NCBI GenBank assembly: GCA_029204225.1
Contig: CM055107.1
Span: forward strand, 27,987,410 to 28,049,409
Origin: Diphasiastrum complanatum
Taxonomy: Eukaryota; Streptophyta; Lycopodiopsida; Lycopodiales; Lycopodiaceae
Length of the DNA: 62,000 nucleotides
Direction of reading: 5' to 3'
The position numbers and the translations under genes were made by a program. This document shows, piece after piece, positions 32,386-42,330 of this stretch; position 1 is the stretch's first letter; each line of letters begins with the position of its first letter. Under the pieces are notes generated by a model that ran no database searches, was not told where the DNA came from, and saw only the letters and a program-made list of their open reading frames with translations.

Positions 32386-34356
32386 TTAGAAAATTGTCTG
32401 TTGTATCGGCAGAGTGATATTCTTTTGTTCACTTTCCCAAGCTGCTCCAACATGGAGTACATCATTAGATTCTTCAAATCCAGCACAAAAAAGTGGCTCC
32501 TGATAATCTTCTGATTCTTCTTGGGCTAACTTTTGCGCTAAGACTTCTTTTGCTTTTGGCACCAACTTTAGGAACTCTCCCAATGAGATACTGACCTTGC
32601 TAGACAAAATATTCATGAGTAATTCTGTATGCGGTGCTTCCGGTTCAGTCATCTTGAAGGGTTCTTTGTGATGATGTAATTGATCATTCATATCCGTACG
32701 TAAATTTCTTGAAGGCTGCAATGGTGAAGACTGAACTTCAGCTGTTACTTTAGCAGCTTCAAGTTCCTCTTTTTCTTGCAGATGTTTAATCCACTGTCTC
32801 ATATCTTGATATCTTTGTTTTTCTGCATTAAGATTTGGATAGACTTCTGATGCTATAGGTGTATCGTTCAATGGTATAGAATCAGCAGGTACTGAATCCA
32901 CTACTAGTTCTTTTTGCTTTTGTGCTCTGTTGACCACCATCAAGGGTGCACTTGGTTTATTATGAGCTATCGATCCTTGCTTGATTGTTATCAAATTTAC
33001 AGGTGTTGTAGCTGGTGGTGGCTTCGGTCTTGCTGGACAGTCTTTATAGCAATGCCCATATCCACAGTCATGATAGAATAGTACAAGTTTTTCTTTATTT
33101 GGGCATTCTACAACTCTGTGATTTTCTTCACATGCAAAGCATCCAAGTGGTGCTCTGGCCCAATTTCTCGAGGCTTGTTGTTGAGCAGCAGCATAAATGG
33201 CATACTGTTCTGAAGATCCACCTTCCTGATCATTACCATAGCTCCATTGCTCAGCTCTTCCGTAAGGTTCTAGTTCCATCAAATTGGCAGGAGGAGCAGA
33301 GTGTTTTGGTGGGGCAGGCAAATCTAGACGTTCCGGATATCCAAGAGTAGATTGTCGTAGTCTCGCTGTTGGATTGCCTCCATACTGTGGATCTCGATAT
33401 CCCATCTGGACATACCGTTGCTGAATTATCCGAGGGTTGAAGTTGCAAAAGGCAGTCTCATGGTCAGGTGAATTACACAGATGGCAAACACTGATTTCCA
33501 TTCGTTTTTTCAATTGAGGACACTCGTTCACTGTGTAATTTCCTGTACAAATAGAATACCAGACATTTTCCGTGGTAGGAAAATTCTTTGCAAACTTCCC
33601 AGGTTCCTTGTTTGCTTCTCCGTGGAAATTTTCCAATGCTTTGATCTTCTCATCAAATTGCAACTACAACTTTTCCATCTGTTTCTGTTGGGTCTTCCCA
33701 AGTTTCTCGCACTCATTGAGCATCATTTTTGTAGTAGCATTGGCATTCGTTGATGAAATAGTGGTGGATGTCGTAGTAGTCTGTCCTGCTATATAAGGCA
33801 ACATTTTGACATTCGGCTCATCATCTGAATCTTCATCTTCCTCCCGAATTGCATCGTCCATCACATTTTGCAAAAGTGCGTACTCATTATGGCGTTTCAG
33901 TTCACGTCTGATCCGTTTAGGTAGTCCTGACAAAAACCACATAATCATGGCATTTTCATTAATCAGCTCAGGCTCACAATCAGAGCTAAGATGTTTTACC
34001 CTTTCGATGTAATCTCGAATCATTTCCCGCTTTCCCATTTTAATTTTACTTAAAAGTAGAAAAGGGTCTTCCATAAACTTCCGTGGTTTGAACCGTGTGA
34101 TAAGGGCTCGTTTAACAACCTCCCAATCTGTACGTTCAGTTTCATCTTGGTTATAGTACCAATCTTGTGCTGCGTCTGTTAAGGCCATAGAAAATAGCTT
34201 AAGTTTATCTTGAGGATAAATCTCACCATAGACCTCACAGGATTCAGCATAGATCTGAAGAAATCTAACTGGATCTGTTAATCCATTATATTTGGGTAGA
34301 TCCAATCGGGGTGCTCTTCTAACAATAATTGGATTGACCTCCTGTGGAGCAGCCAT
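32386..34356 (-). pseudogene. E1 gag
   Basis: The start at 34356 gives MAAPQEVNPIIVRRAPRLDL, followed by the retrotransposon gag domain (DPVRFLQIYAESCEVYG, AAQDWYYNQDETERTDWEVV, MIRDYIERVKHLSS, FLSGLPKRIRREL). After an in-frame TAG at 33664-33666 it continues with 425 codons holding three knuckle-like clusters: a decayed SICTGNYTVNEC, VCHLCNSPDHETAFC, and GCFACEENHRVVEC followed by YHDCGYGHCYKDC. Multiple CCHC units are typical of RNA-packaging gag. Frame is otherwise kept for the whole 650 codons. Confidence 0.88.
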
Positions 34357-35533
34357 CTTACAAATTTAGATCAAGATAATGTGATTGGATATAGATTTTT
34401 CCAAAAACTATCTCAGATTAGATCTGCTAGCTCTATTCCACTTTTCAATAATCTGATTCTATATGATAAAAAACTACCCAAAATTCGATCAATCGATACT
34501 TCTCAAAAAATGATAAATCTCTCAGAGTCCAATTCAGAATATATCAGATTTGATCCAGATTTTGACAGAGACTTGATCTAGAAAATCAGAAATTAAAAAT
34601 AGGACTGGCGAAGGTTCTCTAGGCGAAGGTGGTCCGGCGAAGGTTCAACAGTGCTATTTTTGGATAAAAACTCTCTGAACACTTTTTTGGCAATTTCTTG
34701 GGAAATAACCTTCGCCGACTTCTCAGCTAGAAGATCTGACACAGATAAAACTATAGAAAACCGGCCGAAGGTCTCTGACACAAGAAAATATAGTTTTTGT
34801 GATCTGGCGAGGGTAAGAATCAAGATTTTTTGTGATTTGATCAAGATAAATCTTCACCGAACTCAAAAATAGTATTTTTATATAAATAGAATGTTCTGGA
34901 AACTCGGCGAAGATTCTGGCAAAGGATCAAGAGTAATACTGGTAATTTTGCAAAAAAGTGACTTTTTTGGCAAAAATATGACTATATGACAACTGATCCT
35001 CTGAAAACCTTTTTATTTTTGGTATTATTCTTCGTCGACCTAGCAATAGATAGATCTGAATCACATCTAAGCACATTGAATTGGGCGAAGGTTCTTTTTC
35101 TATATTTTTTTTAGGGTTTTGATAATTTTTGGTATTTTTTGGTGGTTTTTTTATGTTTCTGGAAATCTGCTGGGAATTGATCTTCGCCCTTCAAACTGAA
35201 GGTTCTGTAAACAAAACTGAAGGTCTCTACAACTCAGAGAAGGTTTTCTGAAAGAGGGTAAAAAGTTTCGGGCTCTGATAACGCTTTTTGCCTCTTTTTA
35301 ACAAAATTTGACAGATTTGACCGATTTTTGTTATTTTCTCTGATATCTCAGATCCAGATGGATCTTAAGATTGGTGATCTAAATAGCTTTCCCTATTTAA
35401 GAATCAGATTAGATTTCAAACAAGCAAATCCACTCAAAATTTAGCAGTTTTAACACTATTCATGCCACGACAAGATGCCTAATGCAAGCTAACCATCAGC
35501 CAAACATGCTGCAAATTGAGAAAATGGCGTAGC
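34357..35533 (-). other. E1 5' leader with CGAAGGTT repeats
   Basis: About 1.2 kb between PBS and gag without long ORFs. Plus-strand GGCGAAGGTT or close variants occur at about 34607, 34622, 34635, 34763, 34893, 35083, 35199, 35219 and 35240, with complements near 34709 and 35181. The copies on both strands could pair in the RNA. Expected to hold the packaging and dimerisation signals (family knowledge). Confidence 0.7.
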
Positions 35534-35551
35534 TCCCCGGCAACGGTGCCA
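35534..35551 (-). other. E1 primer-binding site (tRNA-Asp type)
   Basis: The minus strand reads TGGCACCGTTGCCGGGGA, one base different from the complement of a plant tRNA-Asp 3' end (TGGCGCCGTTGCCGGGGA as used by Tat/Athila relatives). It is separated from the LTR end by 4 bp. Confidence 0.85.
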
Positions 35552-35555
35552 AAAT

Positions 35556-36280
35556 TGTAGTGGGTTTCTTTCCTTGCCTAACCTGAATCCAAGATCTAGT
35601 CAATCTAGCATCAAAGAGACGGAGTTAGTTGTCACGCGGAGGTTCGTTCCCATGAGAGCAATAGTATAGTTCAGATTTCAACATGAATGGAGGATCTAAC
35701 ACTAACATCCATTAACACTAAGCATTAACACTACATCCACAACAATGATAGAAACTTACTCTTCTCTCTCCTTTTCTCTTTCACAAAAAGCATAAGAAAT
35801 AGCAATCCCAATAATGATCAAATCCAACAATTAGCAAATACAAAGGAAGCATGAGAAATGGAGGAAAAGAAAGGAAGAGCAAGGACATTCATCAATCCAT
35901 TTCTAAAGAGAACCAATCTGCTTCATTGAAATGAGGAAATGAACATGAGAAACTCGAGTTGGTCCCTTTTTATAGTAGAGAGGAGGACCCTGGCCTCTGA
36001 ATCCTATTGGTCCAGTCTTGCCTCTCTTTTTATTCAAATTCAAAAAAGTGTGGGAACCATCAAAATTGGAGGGAAACCCAACTTTATTCACTAACTTGAC
36101 ATTTAGGCCCTGCGACATTAAACGTCCCGCAAAAAGGCCTAAAGTCCTTTTATTAACTTTTAACTAATTAATCAAATAAGTATGTGATCATTGGGTTGGA
36201 CTTACACACGCAGGGTGCCAAATCCCTCTCACTTATTAACTAGGGTTAGGGTTGCCTTGGGATCCGCAAACCCTCCAACA
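35556..36280 (-). repeat. E1 5' LTR
   Basis: Direct repeat of 24907-25634. On the element strand it runs TGTTGGAGGG ... CTACA. The promoter TATA box (minus TATAAAAA, 35967-35974) would start transcription leftward toward gag. Confidence 0.93.
35967..35974 (-). promoter_or_regulatory. TATA box of the E1 5' LTR
   Basis: Minus strand CTATAAAAAGGGACC, a canonical plant TATA context, conserved in the 3' LTR. Confidence 0.7.
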
Positions 36281-36640
36281 ACAGCCGTCTTGCTGTCAGT
36301 TTCAGCTCATCCTCCAGAGCAATGATTCGGATCACTAACTCAGACCTACTATGAATGAGGAAGTTGAGATGATTCTATTCACACAGTATGGTTCTATAGA
36401 GCTTTTGAGGTCAACTATTTTTACAGGCAGATGCTCCTTGATCGAATAATCTTTTCTGAAAAAATCTGGAAATCAGCTACTATGTAAATGCTTTAAGGAC
36501 TTGGGCGGGAGGCATGTGAGCAAAGGCCAGGCAACGAAGAAGGGGATAGCAAGCAAAGAAGAGCGAATGCCATCTATCATTTTCTTGACAAGATTTTCGT
36601 GCTGTATGAGTCATTTTTTGTTAAAGTCTGAGTCATTACC
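36281..36640. other. Flank of E1 insertion; no assigned gene
   Basis: The minus strand has a short helix-like open stretch (SRSELVIRIIALEDELKLT) next to the E1 border that may belong with the unidentified ORF at 24307-24906. Otherwise nothing is recognised. Confidence 0.35.
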
Positions 36641-36647
36641 TCTACCA

Positions 36648-37060
36648 CTCTTGCACGAGTCATTTTTCTGTGAGTCATCTTCTGTAAGAGTCATCTGCGA
36701 GTAGTATATTACTCTTGCACGAGTCATTTTTTTGTGAGTCATGTTCTGTACGAGTCATCTGCGAGTAGTAAATTACTCTTGCACGAGTCATTTTTTGTAA
36801 GTCATCTTTTGTACGATTCATCTGCGAGTAGTAAATTACTCTTGCATGAGTCATTTTTTTGCGAGTCATCTTCTGTACGAGTCATCTGCGAGTAGTAAAT
36901 TATTCTTGCACGAGTCATTTTTTGCGAGTCATTTTCTGTACAAGTCATCTGCGAGTAGTAAATTACTCTTGCATGAGTCATTTTTTGCGAGTCATCTTTT
37001 GTACGAGTCATCTACGAGTAGTAACTTACCCTTGCACGAGTCATTTTTTGCACTCTACAC
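36648..37060. repeat. 63-bp minisatellite rich in GAGTCAT
   Basis: About six units of CTTGCACGAGTCATTTTTTG / GAGTCATCTTCTGTACGAG / TCATCTGCGAGTAGTAAATTA follow each other with a period near 63 bp. Each unit contains three GAGTCAT words roughly 20 bp apart. Open frames on both strands here are by-products of the period being a multiple of three. Degenerate GAGTCAT words continue to about 37330. Confidence 0.9.
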
Positions 37061-38340
37061 GCCTCTGCAAGTCGTTTGTTTCCGTCCACGAGTCATTTTT
37101 TTTTTTGGGCGAGTCATCTTATGTGTGAGTCATTCCCACGGGTTCTAGCTCCCCGGGTACAAGTTTGTGCGAGTCATATTTTGGTACGAGTCATCTTCCA
37201 AGTCTGAGCGGGTCATTTTGAATTATTCCCCTATGCGAGTCATTTCTAGTTCATTCGGGAATCCTTCAACCATGTGCGAGTCATCGCCCAACTCTGTGTG
37301 AATCATCTTTTCAACCTTGTGCGAGTCATATTGACTTGTTTTGTGCAAGAATCCGCCCTCAGCTATTGTTAGGCACCGTAGGATATTGTGCAAATTCTGT
37401 GTGAATGGATTTTGTTTTTTCTTATGATATTCTATGAACAACTTTCCATTAAACCAACCATTTGCTTTTCATTGACTGTGCGAGTTCATAAACTCTCAAA
37501 ATTTTGTTGTGCGAGTTCATAAACCTTCCCAATCAAGTATGCGGGTACTCACAGTCAGGTCAATTGTGCTTAATCCCAGCCACGGAATTTCAGCAAGTAA
37601 ACCACTCGCCCAACATGAAATTCGATGTGTGGTAAGCTGATCTACACTCTAATGAAGTGGGCAAGTACTCCCTGAGACCAAACGGTACGACATTTATAAA
37701 AAAAAAAAAAAGTAAAATAAAAAAATCTTAAATTCGCCCAAACCGGTGACATAAGCTACTCGCTCACCACATTTTGGGCCTCCACTAATCACAGTTGATA
37801 GCTTTTATTAGTGGGCACGTACGTTATTCACACAGATTCTCAACATAAAAGAAATGGCCGCCTGAGTGAAACGTCATACCACTTGTGTGCATTTCTTGAA
37901 AAACCCTGACCATTTTGTCTTGACTGAGCTTTACCCACTCACCCAGCTGTCTAGCATCTCTCAAACGTATTCGACCAACCGGCCATCCCAGTTGTGTGGC
38001 GTCTTAACTCTGTTCACTCTGCAATTTAGCATCAATCCTTGCCAGTGCAATGACGATGGCTACGCATATCTCTGATCTGACGGTTCTCACCACCCATCCT
38101 TGTACATAGCCATTCCACCGAAGCAATCCAATACTACTTATTCTAGTTGGGAGAGGCCTTAGACACCTCCAGTAGGAAACGCCTTGGACGTGCACTAGTA
38201 GGAAGCCATAGAGTAAGCAAGAAAACGATTGCACCCTCGCCCCATACACCACCATTCACCTGCTTAGGTCAAGATACAAGGCCCCTGGAATCCACCGTAG
38301 GTAGAGAAGAGAATACCCCAGATAGATGCGCCAAAGTACG
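37061..38340. other. No gene seen; dispersed GAGTCAT words at the left
   Basis: From 37080 to 37330 irregularly spaced GCGAGTCAT words appear, followed by GTGCGAGTTCATAAAC twice (about 37475, 37510). A poly-A run lies at 37698-37711. No coding evidence up to the gag fragment. Confidence 0.5.
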
Positions 38341-38344
38341 ACGG

Positions 38345-39314
38345 GGAATCTGACCCAGTAAGATTCCTCCAGAATTTCGACAACACTTGTAAGTTTAATG
38401 GTGATAGCTCTGAAACCGAAAAGGTGAGGCTGTTCCTTATGATTCTTCAAGGCGACGCCAAGGAATGGTTTTTAAACCTTGAAGGCCCGAACAACACGTC
38501 TTGGGAAACCATCACTACAGCAGGTTTCCAAGCTCACCCAAAGCCCTTTTATCCAATTGACTCAGATCAAGATGCAAAGCAAAGAATCAGTACGCACTTA
38601 CATCGAGCACTTCAAGCGTCTTAAAGTAGACTATGTTGATGATAAAATCACTGAGAAAATGGCCATTAAATTATTCCTAGTCAGGTTACCCAAGGCCATC
38701 AGGAGAGAATTGAAACCCGTAGACTCTTACACGACGCTAAAGGACGTGATGGATGATGCCATCCGAGAAGAAGATGAAGGGTCTGACGAGGATTACGATT
38801 ATCGCAAGAAAAAGGGTAAGGGGCTAGCTAAACACGAGACTTCACGTATTGAAGAATCCGCCTCAACTATTACGAGCACACCAAGCACAAATGGAGAAGT
38901 TGACCTCAGAGTTCCAAAATGCTACAGGATGTGGCCAAAAAGACCTTCTCTATCCATGGATATATATGGTGCCCTATGTGTGCTCAACGCCATACTGCCA
39001 ACGCGTGCCCACATGCAAGAACGTACTATCAGCAGGCACCACGACCGATGTACCATCCGTACAGACCACCTGGACCTACGAATTACGCACCAAACTACAC
39101 TGCCAATGCATCCGTGCAGAGGCCAGGACAATACCAACCAAGGCCAATAGGCCCAGTTTTTCATCAACCTCGATCCTATGGTTCTATGAACCATCCTACA
39201 CCACTTTTACATTTTGAACCAGAGTCTTCTTATCCAAGGCCGATCGCTCCCTCATCCAATACAACAGTCTTTTGTAGAGAGTCAACATATTGCTACATCG
39301 CTGGGTCTATGTAG
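38345..39314 (+). pseudogene. Tat-like gag fragment
   Basis: The plus strand begins with DPVRFLQNFDNTCKFNGDSS (38350) and continues LFLMILQGDAKEWFLNLEGP. It shifts frame near 38590 to YIEHFKRLKVDYVDDKITEK, LFLVRLPKAIRRELKPVDSY and MDDAIREEDEGSDEDYDY, and a further shift gives CPMCAQRHTANACPHA (about 38976-39023) with a Pro/Tyr-rich tail. The blocks line up with E1 gag (DPVRFLQ, GLPKRIRREL, MDDAIREEDE), so it is a related but distinct element on the opposite strand. Pol is absent. Confidence 0.85.
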
Positions 39315-40321
39315 TCGGAATCAACTTGTGTGATAGACAAGTTGATCCTATGGAAAATTACATTGATTTACAAAAATGGATGCTTCTTTTGGCAATCAAG
39401 TACATATGCATTGTTCTAATGGTGACCTTTATTGCATTTACAAAGGTACAAACTAGTTGTCAAACTTAGTTAATCTCCTTGCATCAAACATACAAGAATA
39501 TGTTGTCACAAAATACATATACTATGATTGCTGTAATGATTGCACATATCTTGCATATCGGTAAACCATCTCACACCATCATCACACACTCCACCTCATT
39601 TTTGCTTGGCTAGTCAAACCCTAATCTGCTTAGTACAATTCTATAATTATGCTCTACTTGCACTCTTTGCCTACAAGCTCTATTTATGAGGATGGAACTA
39701 GATCTAGAAAATAAATATCAAGATCCTGTATATCCATGAGCTATTTCCACCAACACTACCATGGTGACAAAATTAAATTACATAATACTTGCCATTGTGT
39801 CTTCTTCAAAATGAATTTGCATTTAAGCAACATCTCGGATAAACACTTCAAACTGAGAAAAAGTATAGTCCTATGGAGCTTGCATGATCAGATAACAATC
39901 AAGTATTTCATTAGTTGAGGATTGACAGTGTACAGTGTACAGTAGAAAAGAATGCTGACTTTGCTATGTGCATTTATGTACAGATCCATATCTTCCAGGG
40001 TTTAACATTCCCTTGAGGTCTTCAAATACAAAAGAATACAGGGGACAATAGCAAGTGATGCAAGCTTGACCATGCTGTGCTGCCACTCTAATAATTGGAT
40101 GTAGCTGATGCATAAACGTGGTATTGCATGTGTGCCTAAAGATCTTTGTGATCTGAACAGGGAAAAACATTCCTGAACACAGTAGTGAGAAGATATCTAA
40201 GGCACCAATAATACAGGCGGTTACTCGAGCATTAGCACAACAGGATGCTGTAAGTAAAAGCTTTTCGTCATTCATGGTTTCCTCGTTGCAGCATTTGATG
40301 AGATGCACGAAAAGAAGGTGC
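39315..40321. other. Intergenic and 3' flank of the RING gene
   Basis: AT-rich. About 39960-40321 probably contains the 3' UTR of the minus-strand RING gene; no clear polyadenylation signal is singled out. Nothing else recognised. Confidence 0.45.
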
Positions 40322-41029
40322 TTACAGGAACAACAGGCACAAGATTCCAAAGACTAAAAGAAACGCAAGCTTTGACATGAATACTTCCTCCTGTTGTTGA
40401 TGGGCTAAATCAGAAATACGACCATGACCTCCAAAAGTAGCGACATAGCGCCCACTAGCCAGATTGCCTGAATCTGAAAATCTAATCGATCGCGAACTGA
40501 GCAAGGGGTAAAATCCAAGCCGAGCAGACAGAGTAATGTTGCCCAAACGCGCTGTTGTAGCAGAAGAGTGAAGACCGGCTCCGTAGTCAAAGAAGCCAGG
40601 GAGTGAATAACGCTGATCAGAATGTTCCGTTTCCGACCTCTGACCCACAGGCCTACTAGGAATGTCGGGGAATGATTTTGTCCTCGGATCTACGGGTTGT
40701 AGATTGCCCCTGCCATAAAGGGGAATTACCTTTTCCTCCTGTACAGCTGCTTTGCATACGGGACAATCCTTGCACGCTGAGTGTTGTAGCCATCTGTAGA
40801 GGCACGGCCAGCAGAACAAATGGCCGCAGAGAGTCACAATAGGATCGTTGGCAGCATCCAGACAAATATTACAATCAAAGCTTGCAGTGCTGTTTCTCTG
40901 AAAGGACGTTGTAGGCTCGGCACTCTCCCCGATCTGGTGGAGTGCCGAAGGTTCTTGGTCATAAATCTGTGCCTGTGATCTATTCGAGATTGTGGTGCCA
41001 TCAGGATAGATGGTTGTGCTGCTTGCCAT
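40322..41029 (-). CDS. RMA: RMA-type RING membrane-anchored E3 ubiquitin ligase
   Basis: An intronless 235-codon gene starting at 41029. It carries an N-terminal disordered stretch and then a C3HC4 RING (residues about 52-93: FDCNICLDAANDPIVTLCGH, LFCWPCLYRWL, CKDCPVCKAAV) followed by VIPLYGRG, which is diagnostic for the RMA/RNF5/RNF185 family. A variable middle is followed by a C-terminal hydrophobic anchor (KLAFLLVFGILCLLFL) that ends the protein. Family knowledge: these are ER tail-anchored E3 ligases that ubiquitinate client membrane proteins (for example aquaporins) and assist ER-associated degradation. All eight zinc ligands are present. Length matches plant RMA1-like proteins (about 240 residues). 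One of the two intact host genes here. Confidence 0.93.
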   Translation of the reverse strand: MASSTTIYPDGTTISNRSQAQIYDQEPSALHQIGESAEPTTSFQRNSTASFDCNICLDAANDPIVTLCGHLFCWPCLYRWLQHSACKDCPVCKAAVQEEKVIPLYGRGNLQPVDPRTKSFPDIPSRPVGQRSETEHSDQRYSLPGFFDYGAGLHSSATTARLGNITLSARLGFYPLLSSRSIRFSDSGNLASGRYVATFGGHGRISDLAHQQQEEVFMSKLAFLLVFGILCLLFL

Positions 41030-41159
41030 CCTCGGCAGTCTGTCGGCCTGTAGTGCGGATCAATGATCGCATACGCAAACTTCAAAGTCTCATTTGAGGC
41101 AAGTTTTCGAAGTCATTTGTAGGTCGATTCGTCTTTCATGGTCTTGCTCCGATATAAAT

Positions 41160-41178
41160 ACAATTATATATTATTGAG
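41160..41178 (-). promoter_or_regulatory. Candidate TATA region of the RMA gene
   Basis: The minus strand has AATATATAATTGTATTTATA about 130-150 bp upstream of the start codon. It is the only strong TATA-like stretch nearby; a 5' UTR of about 100 bp would follow. Confidence 0.4.
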
Positions 41179-41212
41179 AAAATAACTGCATATAAGGGAG
41201 AATAGATGTATG

Positions 41213-41625
41213 CGTCTCACTGGCACAAGCCTTTACAATTGAGAATACCTCTCTGCCGCTTTGCAACCAAGATCCGAGGAAAAATTCATACTGACTGAAC
41301 TCTGCAGAGAAATGTCTTTCACAGGCACTACTAGCTTTTGCGATTGAGAATTCCTCTCTCTGTAAGCTGGATCCGAGGAACAAATCAGACTAAATTTTGC
41401 AAACAAATCAGACTAAATTTTGCAGAAAAATGTCTGTCACTAAAAAATAAAATTGAGAGTTCCTGTCTGTTGCCTTGTAAGCAAGATCTGAGAAAAAAAC
41501 CAGACCGAACTCTGCAGAAAAATGTCTCTCATTGGCACTAGGCTTGAGAATTCAATTGAGAATCCATCTCCTTTTGGGCAAGATCTGAGGAGCAAATCAG
41601 GGGGCAAAGCTCTACAGATATCTCT
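41213..41625. repeat. Degenerate ~100-bp tandem repeat upstream of the RMA gene
   Basis: Four units share the order TCTCACTGGCAC, TTGAGAATTCCTCTCT, AAGATCYGAGGA, AATCAGAC, AACTCTGCAGAAAAATG, beginning near 41213, 41312, 41430 and 41522. Unit 2 has an internal 24-bp duplication (ACAAATCAGACTAAATTTTG twice, 41380-41425). Confidence 0.8.
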
Positions 41626-41699
41626 GAAAGGCAAGACAAAGGCAGTGGATCGTCCACGCATCCGCCATATCGGACATTATCGCTTGTGGGTTAGGCATC

Positions 41700-42330
41700 T
41701 TTCAACGCCTTTTGCAAGAACAAGTCAACAACAACAACAGCGCTGTGGTCATTGAATATGGTAAGGTATAGGATTCTTCTGCCCATTTCGTCAAATTTTA
41801 CGATATTTTTCTTCTCTTTCCACCCTCCTCACATTCAATAATAATAACAAAAATATCTCGAAACTTCTATCACTAGAGGGTACTTACTATAGATTTTCTT
41901 CTCTTTCCTAGATATTTTTGAAAATGAATGACAAAAATATCTCCCTAGTTTGATGTTCCTCCACTATCCACTAAGGGCTAACTTGAAAGTGCCATAGTTG
42001 ATTAGACAATTACTCTATGCCAATAACTATCGAGAGTTGATCTAAATATTATTCGTACTGTCATGACTAAGGTAAGTGCCATAATGTAGTTCGCGATTTT
42101 CAACTCAATGTCATAATTATGTTCAAGATTTTCAGCATTATGAGGAAGTTGTCATAGATTGACATTGACAAGGTGTGATCCTATGTACAGATGGGTTCAA
42201 AATCCCTATTCCATTCACTATTTTTGTCTACTAGAATAGTCCTTGTCAACAGTGTTCGGGAAACCTTTTTGAGGTTTCTCTCCAAAAACCGATATGTGCT
42301 ACACAATACGGATGGGACCTCCGATAGATG
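41700..42330. other. No gene seen
   Basis: AT-rich intergenic sequence with AATGACAAAAATATCTC-type short repeats (about 41850-41950). Confidence 0.5.

Larger units (their letters stand above)
24907..36280 (-). mobile_element. E1: nearly complete Tat/Athila-like Ty3/gypsy LTR retrotransposon (11.4 kb)
   Basis: Two direct repeats (24907-25634 and 35556-36280), both TG...CA, bound a minus-strand gag-pol. The PBS (35534-35551) is next to the right (5') LTR and a purine tract is next to the left (3') LTR. Coding order on the minus strand is gag, protease, RT, integrase and then two extra coding regions. The tRNA-Asp-like PBS, the size and the coding regions between integrase and 3' LTR place it near the Tat/Athila branch. 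The flanking pentamers ACTGC and GCTGT (minus strand) match at the central three positions only, so the target-site duplication is imperfect. RNase H is deleted, the integrase third acidic residue is Lys and several in-frame stops occur, so the copy is non-autonomous. Confidence 0.93.

Noticed and set aside
24907-36280. Endogenous pararetrovirus (caulimovirid) for the large element
   Set aside because: It has true LTRs, PBS, PPT and an integrase, and lacks movement-protein signatures.
36648-37060. Possible CRISPR-like array (regular 63-bp spacing)
   Set aside because: Spacers are not unique; the whole unit repeats, and the context is a plant nuclear genome.
36675-37148. Repetitive ORFs on both strands in the GAGTCAT minisatellite
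   Set aside because: The 63-bp period is a multiple of three, which keeps frames open without coding.
39964-40350. 128-codon minus-strand ORF overlapping the end of the RMA gene
   Set aside because: Cys-rich by composition without a metal-binding pattern; better explained as 3' UTR of the RMA gene.
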